Source of the DNA: Bordetella genomosp. 9
GTDB lineage: Bacteria > Pseudomonadota > Gammaproteobacteria > Burkholderiales > Burkholderiaceae_B
Length of the DNA: 64,000 nt
Direction of reading: 5' to 3'
NCBI RefSeq assembly: GCF_002261425.1
Contig: NZ_NEVJ01000001.1
Location: forward strand, 124,001 to 188,000
Program-made: the position numbers and the translations under genes
In this document: positions 17,368 to 26,111 of the stretch, piece by piece
Layout: each line of letters begins with the position of its first letter
Numbering within the stretch: the stretch's first letter is position 1
The notes under the pieces: model-generated
The model's input: the letters and a program-made list of their open reading frames with translations, nothing else
The model's database searches: none
Told to the model about the DNA's origin: nothing

Positions 17368-17862
17368 TCAGCCCGCGGCCAGGGCCTTTTCGATCTCGGC
17401 GTGGAATTCCTTGGGATCGTACTCGCCCAGATAGCGCTTGATGATCCTGCCCTGCTTGTCGATCAGGAAAGCGGTCGGGGTCAGCCGCACGTCGCCGAAG
17501 GCCTGCGCCGCCTTGCCCTGCGTGTCCAGCGCCACCGTGAAGGGCAGCTTGCGGGTCTGGGTGTAGTTCAGCACGTAGTTGGGCGGGTCGTATTGCATGG
17601 CGACCGCCACCGTCTGGAAGCCCTTGGGCGAATAGCGGTTGTAGTCGGCGATCGTGTCGGGCATCTGCTTGATACAGGTGACGCAGTCGGTCGCCCAGAA
17701 CTTGACCAGCACGACCTTGCCGCGCAGATCCTGCATCGACACCTTGCCGCCGTCGATGGACGCGAAGGTGACGTCCGGCGCGGCCTGCGCCGGGCGCAGC
17801 ACGAACCAGCCCGCGATGCCCGCAAGCACCACCACCATGACCGCGACAACGAGCTTTTTCAT
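17368..17862 (-). CDS. TlpA-type thiol-disulfide oxidoreductase
   Basis: 164 residues, tethered or secreted by an N-terminal hydrophobic helix (LVVAVMVVVLAGIAGWFVL). The redoxin domain follows, with the active-site motif CVTC (Cys60 and Cys63) in FWATDCVTCIKQM and the cis-proline region VRLTPTAFLIDKQGRI. Such periplasmic thioredoxins reduce disulfides for cytochrome c maturation or oxidative repair. AGGGA precedes the ATG at 17862; the frame extends to 17895 without a ribosome site. It ends 15 bases before nudC, so the two probably share a transcript. Confidence 0.92.
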   Translation of the reverse strand: MKKLVVAVMVVVLAGIAGWFVLRPAQAAPDVTFASIDGGKVSMQDLRGKVVLVKFWATDCVTCIKQMPDTIADYNRYSPKGFQTVAVAMQYDPPNYVLNYTQTRKLPFTVALDTQGKAAQAFGDVRLTPTAFLIDKQGRIIKRYLGEYDPKEFHAEIEKALAAG

Positions 17863-17900
17863 CCGAATTTCCCTAGAGCTAAGGCCCACCTGCACCGGAT

Positions 17901-18644
17901 CTACCGGATCGGCATCGCCTGGGCGCCGCCGCCGGCCGGGGCGGACGACGTCTCCGCCGCGCCATTGCCGGTCTCGATCGGCGCGCGCTGCGCTCCGGTA
18001 TCCGCGGGCGCCGGCGCGTTTCCGCTGGAACCGCCCGACAAGCGCACCGCGTCCTCGCGGCTGATGATGTCGAACAGTTTAACCACCTTGGCCACCCCGC
18101 TGACGCCGGCCGCGGCGTTGGCCGCATATTCTCCTTCGGCCTGGGTTACTTTCCCCTGAAGATAGACCACGCTCTTGTCGACGGTGATCGAAATCGACCC
18201 GGAAGGCACGTACCTGGTATTGATCAACTCGGTGCGGACCTTGGACGCCAGCCAGGTGTCGTTGGACCGGACGCTGAAGCTGGCGGCCGGACCGACGGTC
18301 AGCTGGTTCACCACTTTCCTGACCTTTTCCACCCGGGCCAACTGGGTGGCCTCGGCCTTGATCGCGTCGTTGGGCACTTCGCCCGTCAGCAGCACGACGC
18401 CTTCGTAGGTACTGGCGTTCACGCGCGCGGCATCGCCGGCTTTCTCGGAAATATTGTGTTCGGCCTTGAGGCTGATGCTCTGGTCGTCCAGCTGCGTACC
18501 CGAGGTGCGGCGGTCCGTCGCCACCACGGCGCCGCCGGCGGCGGCCGCGCCCACCACCACCGGCGCGCAGGCCGTCAGAGTGAGGACGGACGCGGTCAGC
18601 GCGGCGGCCAGGGCGATGGCGGGGAATCGGGGCTTGAGTGTCAT
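17901..18644 (-). CDS. BON-domain outer-membrane lipoprotein (DolP/OsmY type)
   Basis: 247 residues. A lipoprotein signal peptide ends in LTLTACAPV (lipobox Cys ~25), followed by an Ala/Gly-rich stretch and two BON domains (about 45-115 and 125-190) with the patterns VVLLTGEVPND and VVYLQGKVTQAEGEY. The tail is Ser/Gly/Ala-rich and disordered. E. coli DolP (YraP) has the same plan and stands next to diaA and yraN, as here. DolP supports outer-membrane integrity near the division site. The ATG at 18644 overlaps the stop of the SIS gene (ATGA), indicating coupling. Confidence 0.9.
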   Translation of the reverse strand: MTLKPRFPAIALAAALTASVLTLTACAPVVVGAAAAGGAVVATDRRTSGTQLDDQSISLKAEHNISEKAGDAARVNASTYEGVVLLTGEVPNDAIKAEATQLARVEKVRKVVNQLTVGPAASFSVRSNDTWLASKVRTELINTRYVPSGSISITVDKSVVYLQGKVTQAEGEYAANAAAGVSGVAKVVKLFDIISREDAVRLSGGSSGNAPAPADTGAQRAPIETGNGAAETSSAPAGGGAQAMPIR

Positions 18645-19237
18645 TCGGTGTCTCCCAGCAGTAAGGCATCGATACCGTCGCACAGGGCATGCAGCAGCAC
18701 GATGTGCGCTTCCTGGATACGCATGGTGCGATCGTTCGGCACGCACAGATGGACGTCGTGCGCCGTCATGAGTTCCCCGGTGACGCCGCCTTCCTTGCCG
18801 GTCAGCGCGATCACGTGCATGTCGCGTTGCTGCGCGGCCTGGACGGCCCGCACCACATTGGGCGAATTGCCGCTCGTGGTGATCGCCAGCAGGACGTCGC
18901 CCGGCTGGCCCAGCGCATTGACCTGGCGTTCGAAAACGTCGTCGAAGCCGTAGTCGTTGCCCACGGCGGTCAGGATGGATGTGTCGGTATTCAACGCCAG
19001 GGCCGCCAGCGGCAGCCGCTCGCGTTCGAAGCGGCCGACCAGCTCGGCGACGAAGTGCTGCGCGTCGGCGGCCGAGCCGCCATTGCCGCAGGCCAGCACC
19101 TTGCCGTTGTTCGTCAGGGCGTGGAACAGCACGTCCACGGCCACGCCCAGCGTATCGGCCAGCACGTCGCGGCTGGCCTGGAGTGTGGCGATCGCATTAT
19201 TGAAGTGCGACACCATGCGAGTCGTCATATCGATCAT
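18641..19237 (-). CDS. gmhA: Phosphoheptose isomerase / DiaA-type SIS protein
   Basis: 198-residue SIS-domain protein. GNGGSAADAQHFVAELVGRFE and ITTSGNSPNVVRAVQAA are the sugar-phosphate binding motifs shared by GmhA (sedoheptulose 7-phosphate isomerase for LPS heptose) and DiaA (a DnaA-binding protein). The position between yraN and a BON lipoprotein, next to rsmI, copies the E. coli diaA locus, so a DiaA-like role is possible; sequence alone does not settle it. Two in-frame ATGs lie near the start (19237 and 19228). Confidence 0.88.
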   Translation of the reverse strand: MIDMTTRMVSHFNNAIATLQASRDVLADTLGVAVDVLFHALTNNGKVLACGNGGSAADAQHFVAELVGRFERERLPLAALALNTDTSILTAVGNDYGFDDVFERQVNALGQPGDVLLAITTSGNSPNVVRAVQAAQQRDMHVIALTGKEGGVTGELMTAHDVHLCVPNDRTMRIQEAHIVLLHALCDGIDALLLGDTE

Positions 19238-19245
19238 GGCGCGGA

Positions 19246-19854
19246 TTATCTCATGGCGACATCGAAGGCGTGCCGCAGCCAGCAGGGCGTTTCGCCATCG
19301 AAGGCGACCACGTCGAAACGCACCGCCGGCGGGCGGCCGCCCCAGTGGCGCGCCGCCAGGGCCGGCAGCAGGCAGCAGGCCGCGCGGATCAGCCGCGCCT
19401 GCTTGTCCGGTCCCACGCTGGCGGCCGCGCCGCCGTAGTTGGGGTCGCCGCGCGCCCGCACTTCCACCAGCACCAGGGTGTCGACGTCGCGCAGCGCCAG
19501 GTCGATTTCGCCGGCGCGGCAGCGCAGATTGCGCGCCAGCGGGCGCAGGCCGGCCTGCCTGAGCAATGCCAGCGCCTGGTCTTCGTAACGGCTGCCGATC
19601 CGCTGCGTGGGCGACAGCCGGCCCGGCACGCCGCCGGGCGGGTCCGATCCGCCCGGCCCACCCGATCCACCCGGCCTATCCGGATCGCCCGGTCCGGCCG
19701 ATTCCGCCGACCCATGTCCGTCGAGCCACGTCACCTCGATGGCGGCGCCCTTGTTCGCGGGGCGTTGCGCCCGCGCCCGGCGGCGCCGGCGCAGCCGCAG
19801 CGCCTGGGCGCGGCGGGCCGATTCGAACAGCGGGTCGGGGATGTCCTGGGCCAT
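19246..19854 (-). CDS. yraN: YraN (UPF0102) nuclease-fold protein with Gly/Pro insert
   Basis: 202 residues, against about 120 usual for the family. The conserved domain starts at [14 protein letters not shown] (~86) and holds the endonuclease-like motif [23 protein letters not shown] (Asp and Glu-x-Arg). N-terminal to it are an Arg-rich stretch and a low-complexity segment built of Gly, Pro, Asp and Ser (about 50-80), coded by imperfect short repeats. The true start could be internal, but no better ATG exists before the domain. The gene is divergent from rsmI and 8 bases before the SIS gene, as in other proteobacteria. Confidence 0.87.
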   Translation of the reverse strand: MAQDIPDPLFESARRAQALRLRRRRRARAQRPANKGAAIEVTWLDGHGSAESAGPGDPDRPGGSGGPGGSDPPGGVPGRLSPTQRIGSRYEDQALALLRQAGLRPLARNLRCRAGEIDLALRDVDTLVLVEVRARGDPNYGGAAASVGPDKQARLIRAACCLLPALAARHWGGRPPAVRFDVVAFDGETPCWLRHAFDVAMR

Positions 19855-19896
19855 AAGCCACTACACTGGCAGCGTCAGCCAGGTATTTCTCCCGTA

Positions 19897-20829
19897 ATGA
19901 ACGAAACTGTCACCCAGCCGGCAGGCGCCGATGCCTGGCGCCGCGTCGCCGAACGCGTCGCCGGCCAGCAATGGCCGGCCGCCACCCTGTACGTCGTGGC
20001 CACGCCCATCGGCAATCTCGGCGATCTCGGCCTGCGCGCCTGGGAAGCGCTGGTCCGCGCCGACGTCATCGCGGCCGAGGACACCCGCGAAAGCCGCACT
20101 TTGATGGACGCCTGGGGGATCGGCACCCCGCTGATGGCCGCCCATCGCCACAACGAGGCGGCGGCCGCGCAGGCCATCTGCGAGCGGCTGGCGCAGGGCC
20201 AGCGCGTCGCCCTGGTGTCGGATGCCGGCGCGCCCGCCGTCAGCGATCCGGGCGCGCGCATCGTGCGCGCCGTCCGGCAGGCCGGCCATGCCGTCGTGCC
20301 CATCCCCGGCCCCAGCGCCGTCATCGCGGCCCTGATGGCCAGCGGCGTGACCTCCGATGAAAATCCCGCTTTCGTGTTCGCCGGTTTTCCGCCGGCCAAA
20401 TCGGCCGCGCGCCAGCGCTGGCTCGCGCAATGGGGCGGCGTGCCCGCGCCGGTGGTGATGTTCGAATCGCCGCACCGCGTGGCCGCCACGCTGGCCGATA
20501 TGCTCGCCACCCTGGGCCCGGAGCGGGAAGTCACGGTGGCCCGCGAACTGACCAAGCGCTTCGAGGAAATCGCCACCATGGCGCTGGACCAGGCCGGCGA
20601 CTGGCTGCGGGCGCAGCCGCACCGGGGCCAGGGCGAATTCGTGCTGATCGCGCACGCCGCGCCGGCGCCGGATGCCGACGCGGCCCTGGTCGATCCCGCC
20701 ACCGACACGCTGCTGGACGCGCTGCTGGAGTCCGTCTCGGTGCGCGACGCCGCCCGCATCGCCGCGCGCGTCAGCGGTTTGCCGCGCGATGTCCTCTACG
20801 CCCGGGCGCTGGCGCGCAAGCCGGCGTAA
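19897..20829 (+). CDS. rsmI: 16S rRNA (cytidine(1402)-2'-O)-methyltransferase
   Basis: 310 residues. RsmI methylates the ribose of C1402 in 16S rRNA to tune decoding. LYVVATPIGNLGDLGLRAWEAL opens the tetrapyrrole-methylase fold, EDTRES is the next conserved segment, and LVSDAGAPAVSDPGARIVR and PGPSAVIAALMASG form the SAM-binding core. The ATG at 19897 is chosen since the domain begins 30 residues later; the frame runs upstream over yraN without meaning. Divergent from yraN as in E. coli, but without the lpoA gene found there. Confidence 0.95.
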   Translation: MNETVTQPAGADAWRRVAERVAGQQWPAATLYVVATPIGNLGDLGLRAWEALVRADVIAAEDTRESRTLMDAWGIGTPLMAAHRHNEAAAAQAICERLAQGQRVALVSDAGAPAVSDPGARIVRAVRQAGHAVVPIPGPSAVIAALMASGVTSDENPAFVFAGFPPAKSAARQRWLAQWGGVPAPVVMFESPHRVAATLADMLATLGPEREVTVARELTKRFEEIATMALDQAGDWLRAQPHRGQGEFVLIAHAAPAPDADAALVDPATDTLLDALLESVSVRDAARIAARVSGLPRDVLYARALARKPA

Positions 20830-20869
20830 AGGCGGCATGAGAACGGCGTGAGAACGTCATGAGAACGGC

Positions 20870-21499
20870 ATGACCCCGGCGGCCGTCACCCGTATCGTCG
20901 ACACCCCCCTTGGCCCGATGCTGCTGCAGGCGGAAGGCAGCGCCCTGACCGGCGCATGGTTCGTCGGCCAGCGCGACTGTCCCGCCGTCCCCGCTGGCCT
21001 CGCCGAACCACCGGCCAATGCCCTGGCGGCGGGTGATGGCCGTGGCGTGGCGGCCGCGCTTGCGCGCTCCGAATCCGGCCGCGCAAGCGGCGCGTCTTCC
21101 GTCCTGGATCACGCAGCGCGCGAGCTCGCCGACTATTTCGCCGGCCGCCGGCGCGAGTTTTCGCTGCCGCTGGCGCCGCGCGGCACGCCCTTCCAGCGCC
21201 GCGTCTGGGATGCCCTGCGGGATATCGGTTTCGGTGAATTGGAAAGCTATGGCGACCTGTCGATGCGCTGCGCGCAGTCCGCCGCCGTGCGCGCCGTCGC
21301 GCAAGCCGTCGGCCGCAATCCCATCTCCATCTTCATTCCCTGCCATCGGGTCATCGGCGGCAAAGGCGCGTTGACCGGCTTCGGTGGCGGGTTGCCCCGG
21401 AAGCAGGCCTTGCTGAAGCTGGAAGGGCATCTCTACGCCAGCGCCACGCCGGATGCGAAGCGCATCACCGCGGATCCGCGCCAGGGCTTGCTCTGGTAG
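20870..21499 (+). CDS. ogt: Methylated-DNA-[protein]-cysteine S-methyltransferase
   Basis: 209 residues. The enzyme repairs O6-alkylguanine by irreversible transfer to its own cysteine. The acceptor motif IPCHRVIGG is present (Cys158), preceded by GTPFQRRVWDALRDIGFGE and YGDLS and followed by LTGFGGGLPRK. The length and the absence of an Ada activator domain favour the Ogt type. A ~25-residue Ala/Ser-rich insertion lies in the N-terminal domain. Short repeats of ATGAGAACG sit just upstream (20836-20872). Monocistronic, convergent with rlpA. Confidence 0.94.
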   Translation: MTPAAVTRIVDTPLGPMLLQAEGSALTGAWFVGQRDCPAVPAGLAEPPANALAAGDGRGVAAALARSESGRASGASSVLDHAARELADYFAGRRREFSLPLAPRGTPFQRRVWDALRDIGFGELESYGDLSMRCAQSAAVRAVAQAVGRNPISIFIPCHRVIGGKGALTGFGGGLPRKQALLKLEGHLYASATPDAKRITADPRQGLLW

Positions 21500-21540
21500 C
21501 CGAGCCGGCTGAGCCACGACCCGGCGGCTGATGAGCGCCG

Positions 21541-21596
21541 GCCGCACCTAGCCGGCCGCGCCTGGCCGGCCGCACCTGGCCGACCGCACCTGGCCG
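21541..21596. repeat. Four 14-bp tandem repeats between convergent genes
   Basis: Four near-identical copies of a 14-base unit, GCCGCACCTGGCCG with one or two changes per copy, fill the space between the ogt and rlpA stops. The GGCC-rich units could fold into hairpins and stop transcription from both sides, though no T-run follows. Confidence 0.8.
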
Positions 21597-21601
21597 GCCG
21601 G

Positions 21602-22750
21602 CTATCGCGTGGCGATCGTCGGCGAAATCCCCGTGCTGCTGGATACCGTCGGCACCGCCGACATCGCCGCATTGCGGTCGGCGTAAGGCCCGACCCGCAC
21701 GCGGTACAGCTGCCCGGCCTGTTCCACCGTCGCCGGCGGCAGGCCCGCGGCCGTGAGCGGTCCGTTCACGCGCGCCGCCAGCGACTGCGCGTTCGCCGGC
21801 TGGCTGAACGCCCCCAGCTGCAGATAAACCGAACCCGAGCCCGCCGGCCCCTGCGCGGCGGCAGGCGAGGCGATCACCGGCGCCGCCGCCGTGGCCGCGG
21901 GCGGCAAGGGCGTGGGGCCGCTGGCCACGCCGCCACGACCCGGCGGCAGGCCGTTCATCGCGGTCCCGCCCACCGGCGCCGAGGGCGCCGACGGCAAGGG
22001 CATCGCCGTGGGCGTTTCGCCAGCCGACAGCACGACCGGGACCGGCACGGAGACGTCGGAGCCCGTCAGGGCGCCCGGCTCCGCGCCACCTCCCGCCGTC
22101 GAGCCAGCGCCACCGGCCACGCCCGCGCCCGCGCCACCCACCGCCACGGCGGCCGCCGCGCCCGCGCGCCGGCCGCTTTCACGCTCCGCCACCATGCGCC
22201 GCACTTCGTCCGGCAGTATCCGTTGCACCGTGACCTCGCCGCTGCCCGGTCCGATGATCCCCAGCTTGTAGGCCGCGACATAGGAAAGATCCATGATGCG
22301 GTTGTCATGGAACGGCCCCCGGTCGTTGACGCGCACGATGATGGTCTTCCCATTGATCGCGCTCGTCACGCGCGCATAGCTGGGAATCGGCAGCGTGGGG
22401 TGGGCCGCCGTCATGGCGTACATATCGTAGGGCTCGCCTATCGACGTCGAATTGCCGTGGAACTTCTTGCCATACCAGGATGCGATGCCGCGCTGCGTGT
22501 ACGGCTGATCGCCCGTCATGGGCACATACCGCTTGCCGAACACCACGTAAGGCTTGTTGGCGCCGCTCGCCAGCGGTTCGATGCGCGGCTCGGCGTCCGG
22601 GACCGCGGCCAGATTGCCGGGCGGATTGGCGTCGGGACCGTCGTCCTGGTAGTAGCCGCCGCGCTTGCGGCCTCCGGTACTGGAACAACCCGCCACCACC
22701 GCGGCCAGCAACGCGATGACAAGTAGATTGCGCAGGTGCCGGAACGTCAT
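21602..22750 (-). CDS. rlpA: RlpA-family septal-ring lipoprotein / lytic transglycosylase
   Basis: 382 residues. The lipoprotein signal LLAAVVAGCSS anchors it to the outer membrane. The RlpA double-psi barrel follows (about 85-190) with GIASWYGKKFHGNSTSIGEPYDMYAMTAAHPTLP and the catalytic-region VRVNDRGPF. A long Gly/Ala/Pro linker (about 215-300) leads to a C-terminal SPOR domain that binds denuded septal peptidoglycan. RlpA trims naked glycan strands during daughter-cell separation. The ATG at 22750 overlaps the stop of rapZ (ATGA); the frame beyond it is a shadow of rapZ. Confidence 0.93.
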   Translation of the reverse strand: MTFRHLRNLLVIALLAAVVAGCSSTGGRKRGGYYQDDGPDANPPGNLAAVPDAEPRIEPLASGANKPYVVFGKRYVPMTGDQPYTQRGIASWYGKKFHGNSTSIGEPYDMYAMTAAHPTLPIPSYARVTSAINGKTIIVRVNDRGPFHDNRIMDLSYVAAYKLGIIGPGSGEVTVQRILPDEVRRMVAERESGRRAGAAAAVAVGGAGAGVAGGAGSTAGGGAEPGALTGSDVSVPVPVVLSAGETPTAMPLPSAPSAPVGGTAMNGLPPGRGGVASGPTPLPPAATAAAPVIASPAAAQGPAGSGSVYLQLGAFSQPANAQSLAARVNGPLTAAGLPPATVEQAGQLYRVRVGPYADRNAAMSAVPTVSSSTGISPTIATR

Positions 22751-23625
22751 GCGTGTTCTTCGGGGAGTTGGGTGCGGTGTCGGACCAGCAAGGGGCGGTG
22801 ATCGGCGAAGCGCTGCGCCAGCTGCTCGACGACATAGACGGAGCGGTGCTGCCCGCCGGTGCAGCCGATCGCGACGGTCAAATAGCTGCGCGTGTCTTCC
22901 ATATAGCGCGGCAGCCATTTGCGGATGAAATTCGTGATGTCGTCCGTCATCTGCCGCACGGTATCGAAGCTGGCCAGGTAGGCGGCCACCGGCGCATCGC
23001 GCCCCGTCAGCGGACGCAGCGCGGGATCGTAATAGGGGTTGGGCAGGCAGCGCACGTCGAACACCAGGTCGGCGTCGCGCGGCACGCCGCGCTTGAACGC
23101 GAAGGATTCGAAGGTCAGCACCACCGCCTGGCGGTCGGCCTGGACCAGGTCGCGGATCCAGGCGCGCAACTGCCCCGGCGTCAGCTCCGAGGTGTCGATG
23201 ACGTGTTCCTGGTCGCGCAACGGGGCCAGCATTTCGCGTTCGACGCGGATGCAGTCGAGCAGCGAAGCCGCCTTGCCGCTGCGCTGCAGCCGGTCCGTCA
23301 AGGGGTGGCGGCGGCGCGATTCCGAATAGCGCTGCACCAGCGTGCTGGTGTCGGCATCCAGGAACACGACGCGTATGCGCGTGCCCACGGCGCGCAGCGC
23401 GGCGATGGTGGTGGGCAGTTCCGCCAGTTCGCCGGGCGAGCGCACGTCGATCGCGACGGCGACGCGCGCCATATCGTCATCGCGCGCGCTGGCGATGAAG
23501 TCGGACAGAAACCGTACGGGCAGGTTATCGACGCAGGTATACCCAGAGTCCTCCAGCAGCCGCAGGGCGACCGATTTGCCGGAGCCGGATATGCCGGTGA
23601 TGAGGACGACGCTGAACATGGGCAT
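22747..23625 (-). CDS. rapZ: RNase adapter protein RapZ
   Basis: 292 residues. Walker A GISGSGKS at 11-18, CVDNLPVRFL next, DVRSPGEL and VVFLDADTSTLVQRYSESRRRHPL in the middle, and the C-terminal sensor segment AIGCTGGQHRSVYV. In E. coli RapZ delivers GlmZ RNA to RNase E and senses glucosamine-6-phosphate. In many beta-proteobacteria rapZ follows hprK directly; here two cytochrome genes on the other strand separate them by 2.5 kb, and rapZ is coupled to rlpA instead. Confidence 0.96.
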   Translation of the reverse strand: MPMFSVVLITGISGSGKSVALRLLEDSGYTCVDNLPVRFLSDFIASARDDDMARVAVAIDVRSPGELAELPTTIAALRAVGTRIRVVFLDADTSTLVQRYSESRRRHPLTDRLQRSGKAASLLDCIRVEREMLAPLRDQEHVIDTSELTPGQLRAWIRDLVQADRQAVVLTFESFAFKRGVPRDADLVFDVRCLPNPYYDPALRPLTGRDAPVAAYLASFDTVRQMTDDITNFIRKWLPRYMEDTRSYLTVAIGCTGGQHRSVYVVEQLAQRFADHRPLLVRHRTQLPEEHA

Positions 23626-23862
23626 GATTGTGGCACGATTTGTGTGGCGAAATTCGCGTCATGGGGCGCATCTGTAACTGATATGCCCGTAAACTGCCCG
23701 ACTTGCCCCTGTTCCGTTTTTCCGCATCCCGGCCTAATTCCATATCCATACAAAAAGGCGCGATCGATGGGAGTCTCCAGGATTTGCCCTGCCGCCCCGG
23801 CGGCCTTATCCGTGCCCGTGCCCGGGGTCCGGAGCGTGGTCCGGCCCACCACCCGGTCCGTG

Positions 23863-24621
23863 ATGAAAGCCGCGCTCGCGCGCGTCGTCGCCGCCGTGCT
23901 GGGCGCGCTTGCCGTCGCGGCGGGATCCTCGGTCCACGCGCAGGCTTCAAACCCGGCAACCCACCCGGCATCAGGCTCCGCATCGGATCAGGCGCCCCTG
24001 GAACCCGGCAGCATGCGCGCCCGCGTGGCGGCCTGTACCGCCTGCCATGGCGAACAGGGCCGCGCCGGCCCCGATGGCTATTACCCGCGCCTGGCCGGCA
24101 AGCCGCGCGATTACCTCTTTCACCAGCTGCAGAATTTCCGCGATGGCCGTCGCCAGTACGCCCCGATGACGCATCTGCTGCGCAATCTGCCCGACGACTA
24201 CCTGCGCGATATCGCCGCCTATTTCGCCGACCAGCACGTGGCCTATGCCGCCCCGGTCCCGGCGGACGTCGGCGCCGCCATGCTGGAGCGCGGCCGCCTG
24301 CTGACCACGGCCGGCGACAAGGGCCGCGGCGTGCCGGCTTGCGCGGCCTGCCATGGCGCCAGCCTGGGCGGCGCGGCGCCGGCCATTCCCGGCCTGCTCG
24401 GCCTGCCGCGCGATTACCTGCTGGCGCAGATCGGCAGCTGGCGCAGCGGCACCCGCCGCGCCGCCGAGCCGGATTGCATGGCGCATGTGGCCCGCCAGAT
24501 GAACCCCGAAGACATCGCGGCCGTCGCGGCCTGGCTGTCGTCGCAGCCCGTGCCCGCCGCGTACCAGCCCGAGCCGCCTGGCTCCATCGCCCTGCCGGTG
24601 TCGTGCGGCAGTCAGGAATAG
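23863..24621 (+). CDS. Di-haem c-type cytochrome
   Basis: 252 residues after the chosen ATG, which gives a clean signal peptide (ALARVVAAVLGALAVAAGSS, cleaved near VHAQA). An upstream in-frame ATG at 23767 is the alternative. Two haem-binding motifs are present, CTACH near residue 58 and CAACH near 160, in two c4-like halves with repeated YYPRLAGKPRDYL and IPGLLGLPRDYL segments. It is a periplasmic electron carrier. It lies 10 bases before the three-haem cytochrome and is surely cotranscribed with it. Confidence 0.88.
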   Translation: MKAALARVVAAVLGALAVAAGSSVHAQASNPATHPASGSASDQAPLEPGSMRARVAACTACHGEQGRAGPDGYYPRLAGKPRDYLFHQLQNFRDGRRQYAPMTHLLRNLPDDYLRDIAAYFADQHVAYAAPVPADVGAAMLERGRLLTTAGDKGRGVPACAACHGASLGGAAPAIPGLLGLPRDYLLAQIGSWRSGTRRAAEPDCMAHVARQMNPEDIAAVAAWLSSQPVPAAYQPEPPGSIALPVSCGSQE

Positions 24622-24631
24622 CGTTTACTTC

Positions 24632-26086
24632 ATGACTACATCTCAGCCCGATCCCGCGCGCGCCGGCGCCGGCCACGCGAACCGCATTTCCCGTCACCGC
24701 GTCGGCCGCGCCGTCGCCCGTGCCGGCGCCCGCATCGCCGTCGCGCTGCTGCTGATCGCGGCGGTTGGCGTGGCCGCGCTCGCGTGGCGCGGTTATCGCG
24801 AGGATGCGTCCACCGGTCCCTCGCACGCCATCGCGGATCCCGCGCAGCGCGTCGCCTATGGCGCCTACCTGGCCAGGGTGGGCGACTGCATGGCCTGCCA
24901 TACCGTGCCGGGCGGCCAGCCGTATGCGGGCGGCGCCGCGATCCCGACGGCCTTCGGGACCTTCTACGGGCCCAACATCACGCCGGACGCCACGCATGGC
25001 ATCGGCGGCTGGACGGCGGACGATTTCTGGCGCGCCTTGCATCAGGGCAAGTCGCCATCGGGCAGCCTGCTGTACCCGGCGTTTCCCTATACCGAGTACA
25101 CGCGTGTCAGCCGCGCGGATGCCGATGCGATCTTCGCCTACCTGCGTACGGTCCCGCCGGCGGCGCGGCCCAGCCGGCCGCATGAGCTGGATTTTCCCTA
25201 TGGCTGGCGGCCCTTGCTGGCGCTGTGGCGAGGCCTGTACTTCCGGCCGGGCGTGCATGCGGACGCCGATGCCGGCGCGGCCTTGAGCACCACCGTCAGC
25301 ACCACCGTCAGCAGCGCCCCCGCCACTGCCGCCGCCGGCACCATCACCATCACCGGCACCGGCACCGGCGCGCCCGGCGCCACGCTGGCGCGCGGCCGTT
25401 ACCTGGTGGACGGGCTGGGGCATTGCATCGCCTGCCATGCGCCGCGCAACGCCCTGGGCGCCACGCCCGGCAAGGCCGGACTCTCGGGCGGCGTCATCGA
25501 CGGCCTGGGCTGGTATGCCCCGCCGCTGGACGGCGATCCCGACCATGGCCTGGGCCGCTGGTCTGAAACCGATATCGCGGCCTTGCTGCAGGCCGGGGTC
25601 AGCCCCCACGGCACCGCGTCGGGCCCGATGGCCGAAGTCGTCAGCGGCAGCACGCAATTCCTGACCGACCCCGATGCCCGCGCGATCGCGGCATACCTGA
25701 AATCCTTGCCGGCCGCGCCTGCCGCCATGCAGGCCAGCGCGCGCGAAGCCACGAGCCTGCGGCGCGGCGGCGCGCTCTACGAACAGCATTGCACCCAATG
25801 CCATGCCGCCGATGGCCGCGGCAAGGGGAGCGCGTGGCCGGCGCTGGCCGGCAACATCAGCGTCACCGCGCCGTATCCCGGCAACGTCATCCACATGGTG
25901 CTGGATGGCGGCTTCGCGCCCGCGACCCGCGGCAATCCGCAGCCGCACGGCATGCCGCCCTTCGGCCAGACGCTCAGCGACGACGACGTCGCCGCCGTGG
26001 TGACCTATGTGCGCAACAGTTGGGGGAATGCGGCGGGCGGCGTCACGTCGCTGCAGGTCAAGCAGGCACGCGCCGCGGGCGGCTGA
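24632..26086 (+). CDS. Membrane-anchored three-haem cytochrome c
   Basis: 484 residues. One N-terminal membrane helix (about 27-50) precedes three cytochrome c domains with CMACH (~88), CIACH (~267) and CTQCH (~388). A Thr/Ala/Gly-rich linker with short repeats (TTVST, GTGTG) separates domains one and two. The plan matches cytochrome subunits of membrane-bound alcohol, gluconate or aldehyde dehydrogenases (AdhB type), GGYxxDDF-like region GGWTADDFWRALH included. No dehydrogenase subunit is adjacent; the partner may be encoded elsewhere, or it may pass electrons from the di-haem cytochrome. Confidence 0.88.
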   Translation: MTTSQPDPARAGAGHANRISRHRVGRAVARAGARIAVALLLIAAVGVAALAWRGYREDASTGPSHAIADPAQRVAYGAYLARVGDCMACHTVPGGQPYAGGAAIPTAFGTFYGPNITPDATHGIGGWTADDFWRALHQGKSPSGSLLYPAFPYTEYTRVSRADADAIFAYLRTVPPAARPSRPHELDFPYGWRPLLALWRGLYFRPGVHADADAGAALSTTVSTTVSSAPATAAAGTITITGTGTGAPGATLARGRYLVDGLGHCIACHAPRNALGATPGKAGLSGGVIDGLGWYAPPLDGDPDHGLGRWSETDIAALLQAGVSPHGTASGPMAEVVSGSTQFLTDPDARAIAAYLKSLPAAPAAMQASAREATSLRRGGALYEQHCTQCHAADGRGKGSAWPALAGNISVTAPYPGNVIHMVLDGGFAPATRGNPQPHGMPPFGQTLSDDDVAAVVTYVRNSWGNAAGGVTSLQVKQARAAGG

Positions 26087-26111
26087 CGTGCCCGCGGGCG
26101 TTACGCCCGGC

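Noticed and set aside
20836-20872. Short ATGAGAACG repeats before ogt as an Ada or regulator site
   Set aside because: They are three loose 9-11 base copies around stop and start codons; no match to a known alkylation-response operator.
22753-23862. Long forward frame opposite rapZ leading into the di-haem cytochrome
   Set aside because: The part before 23767 is antisense to rapZ and lacks secretion features; only the portion with a signal peptide and haem motifs is coding.
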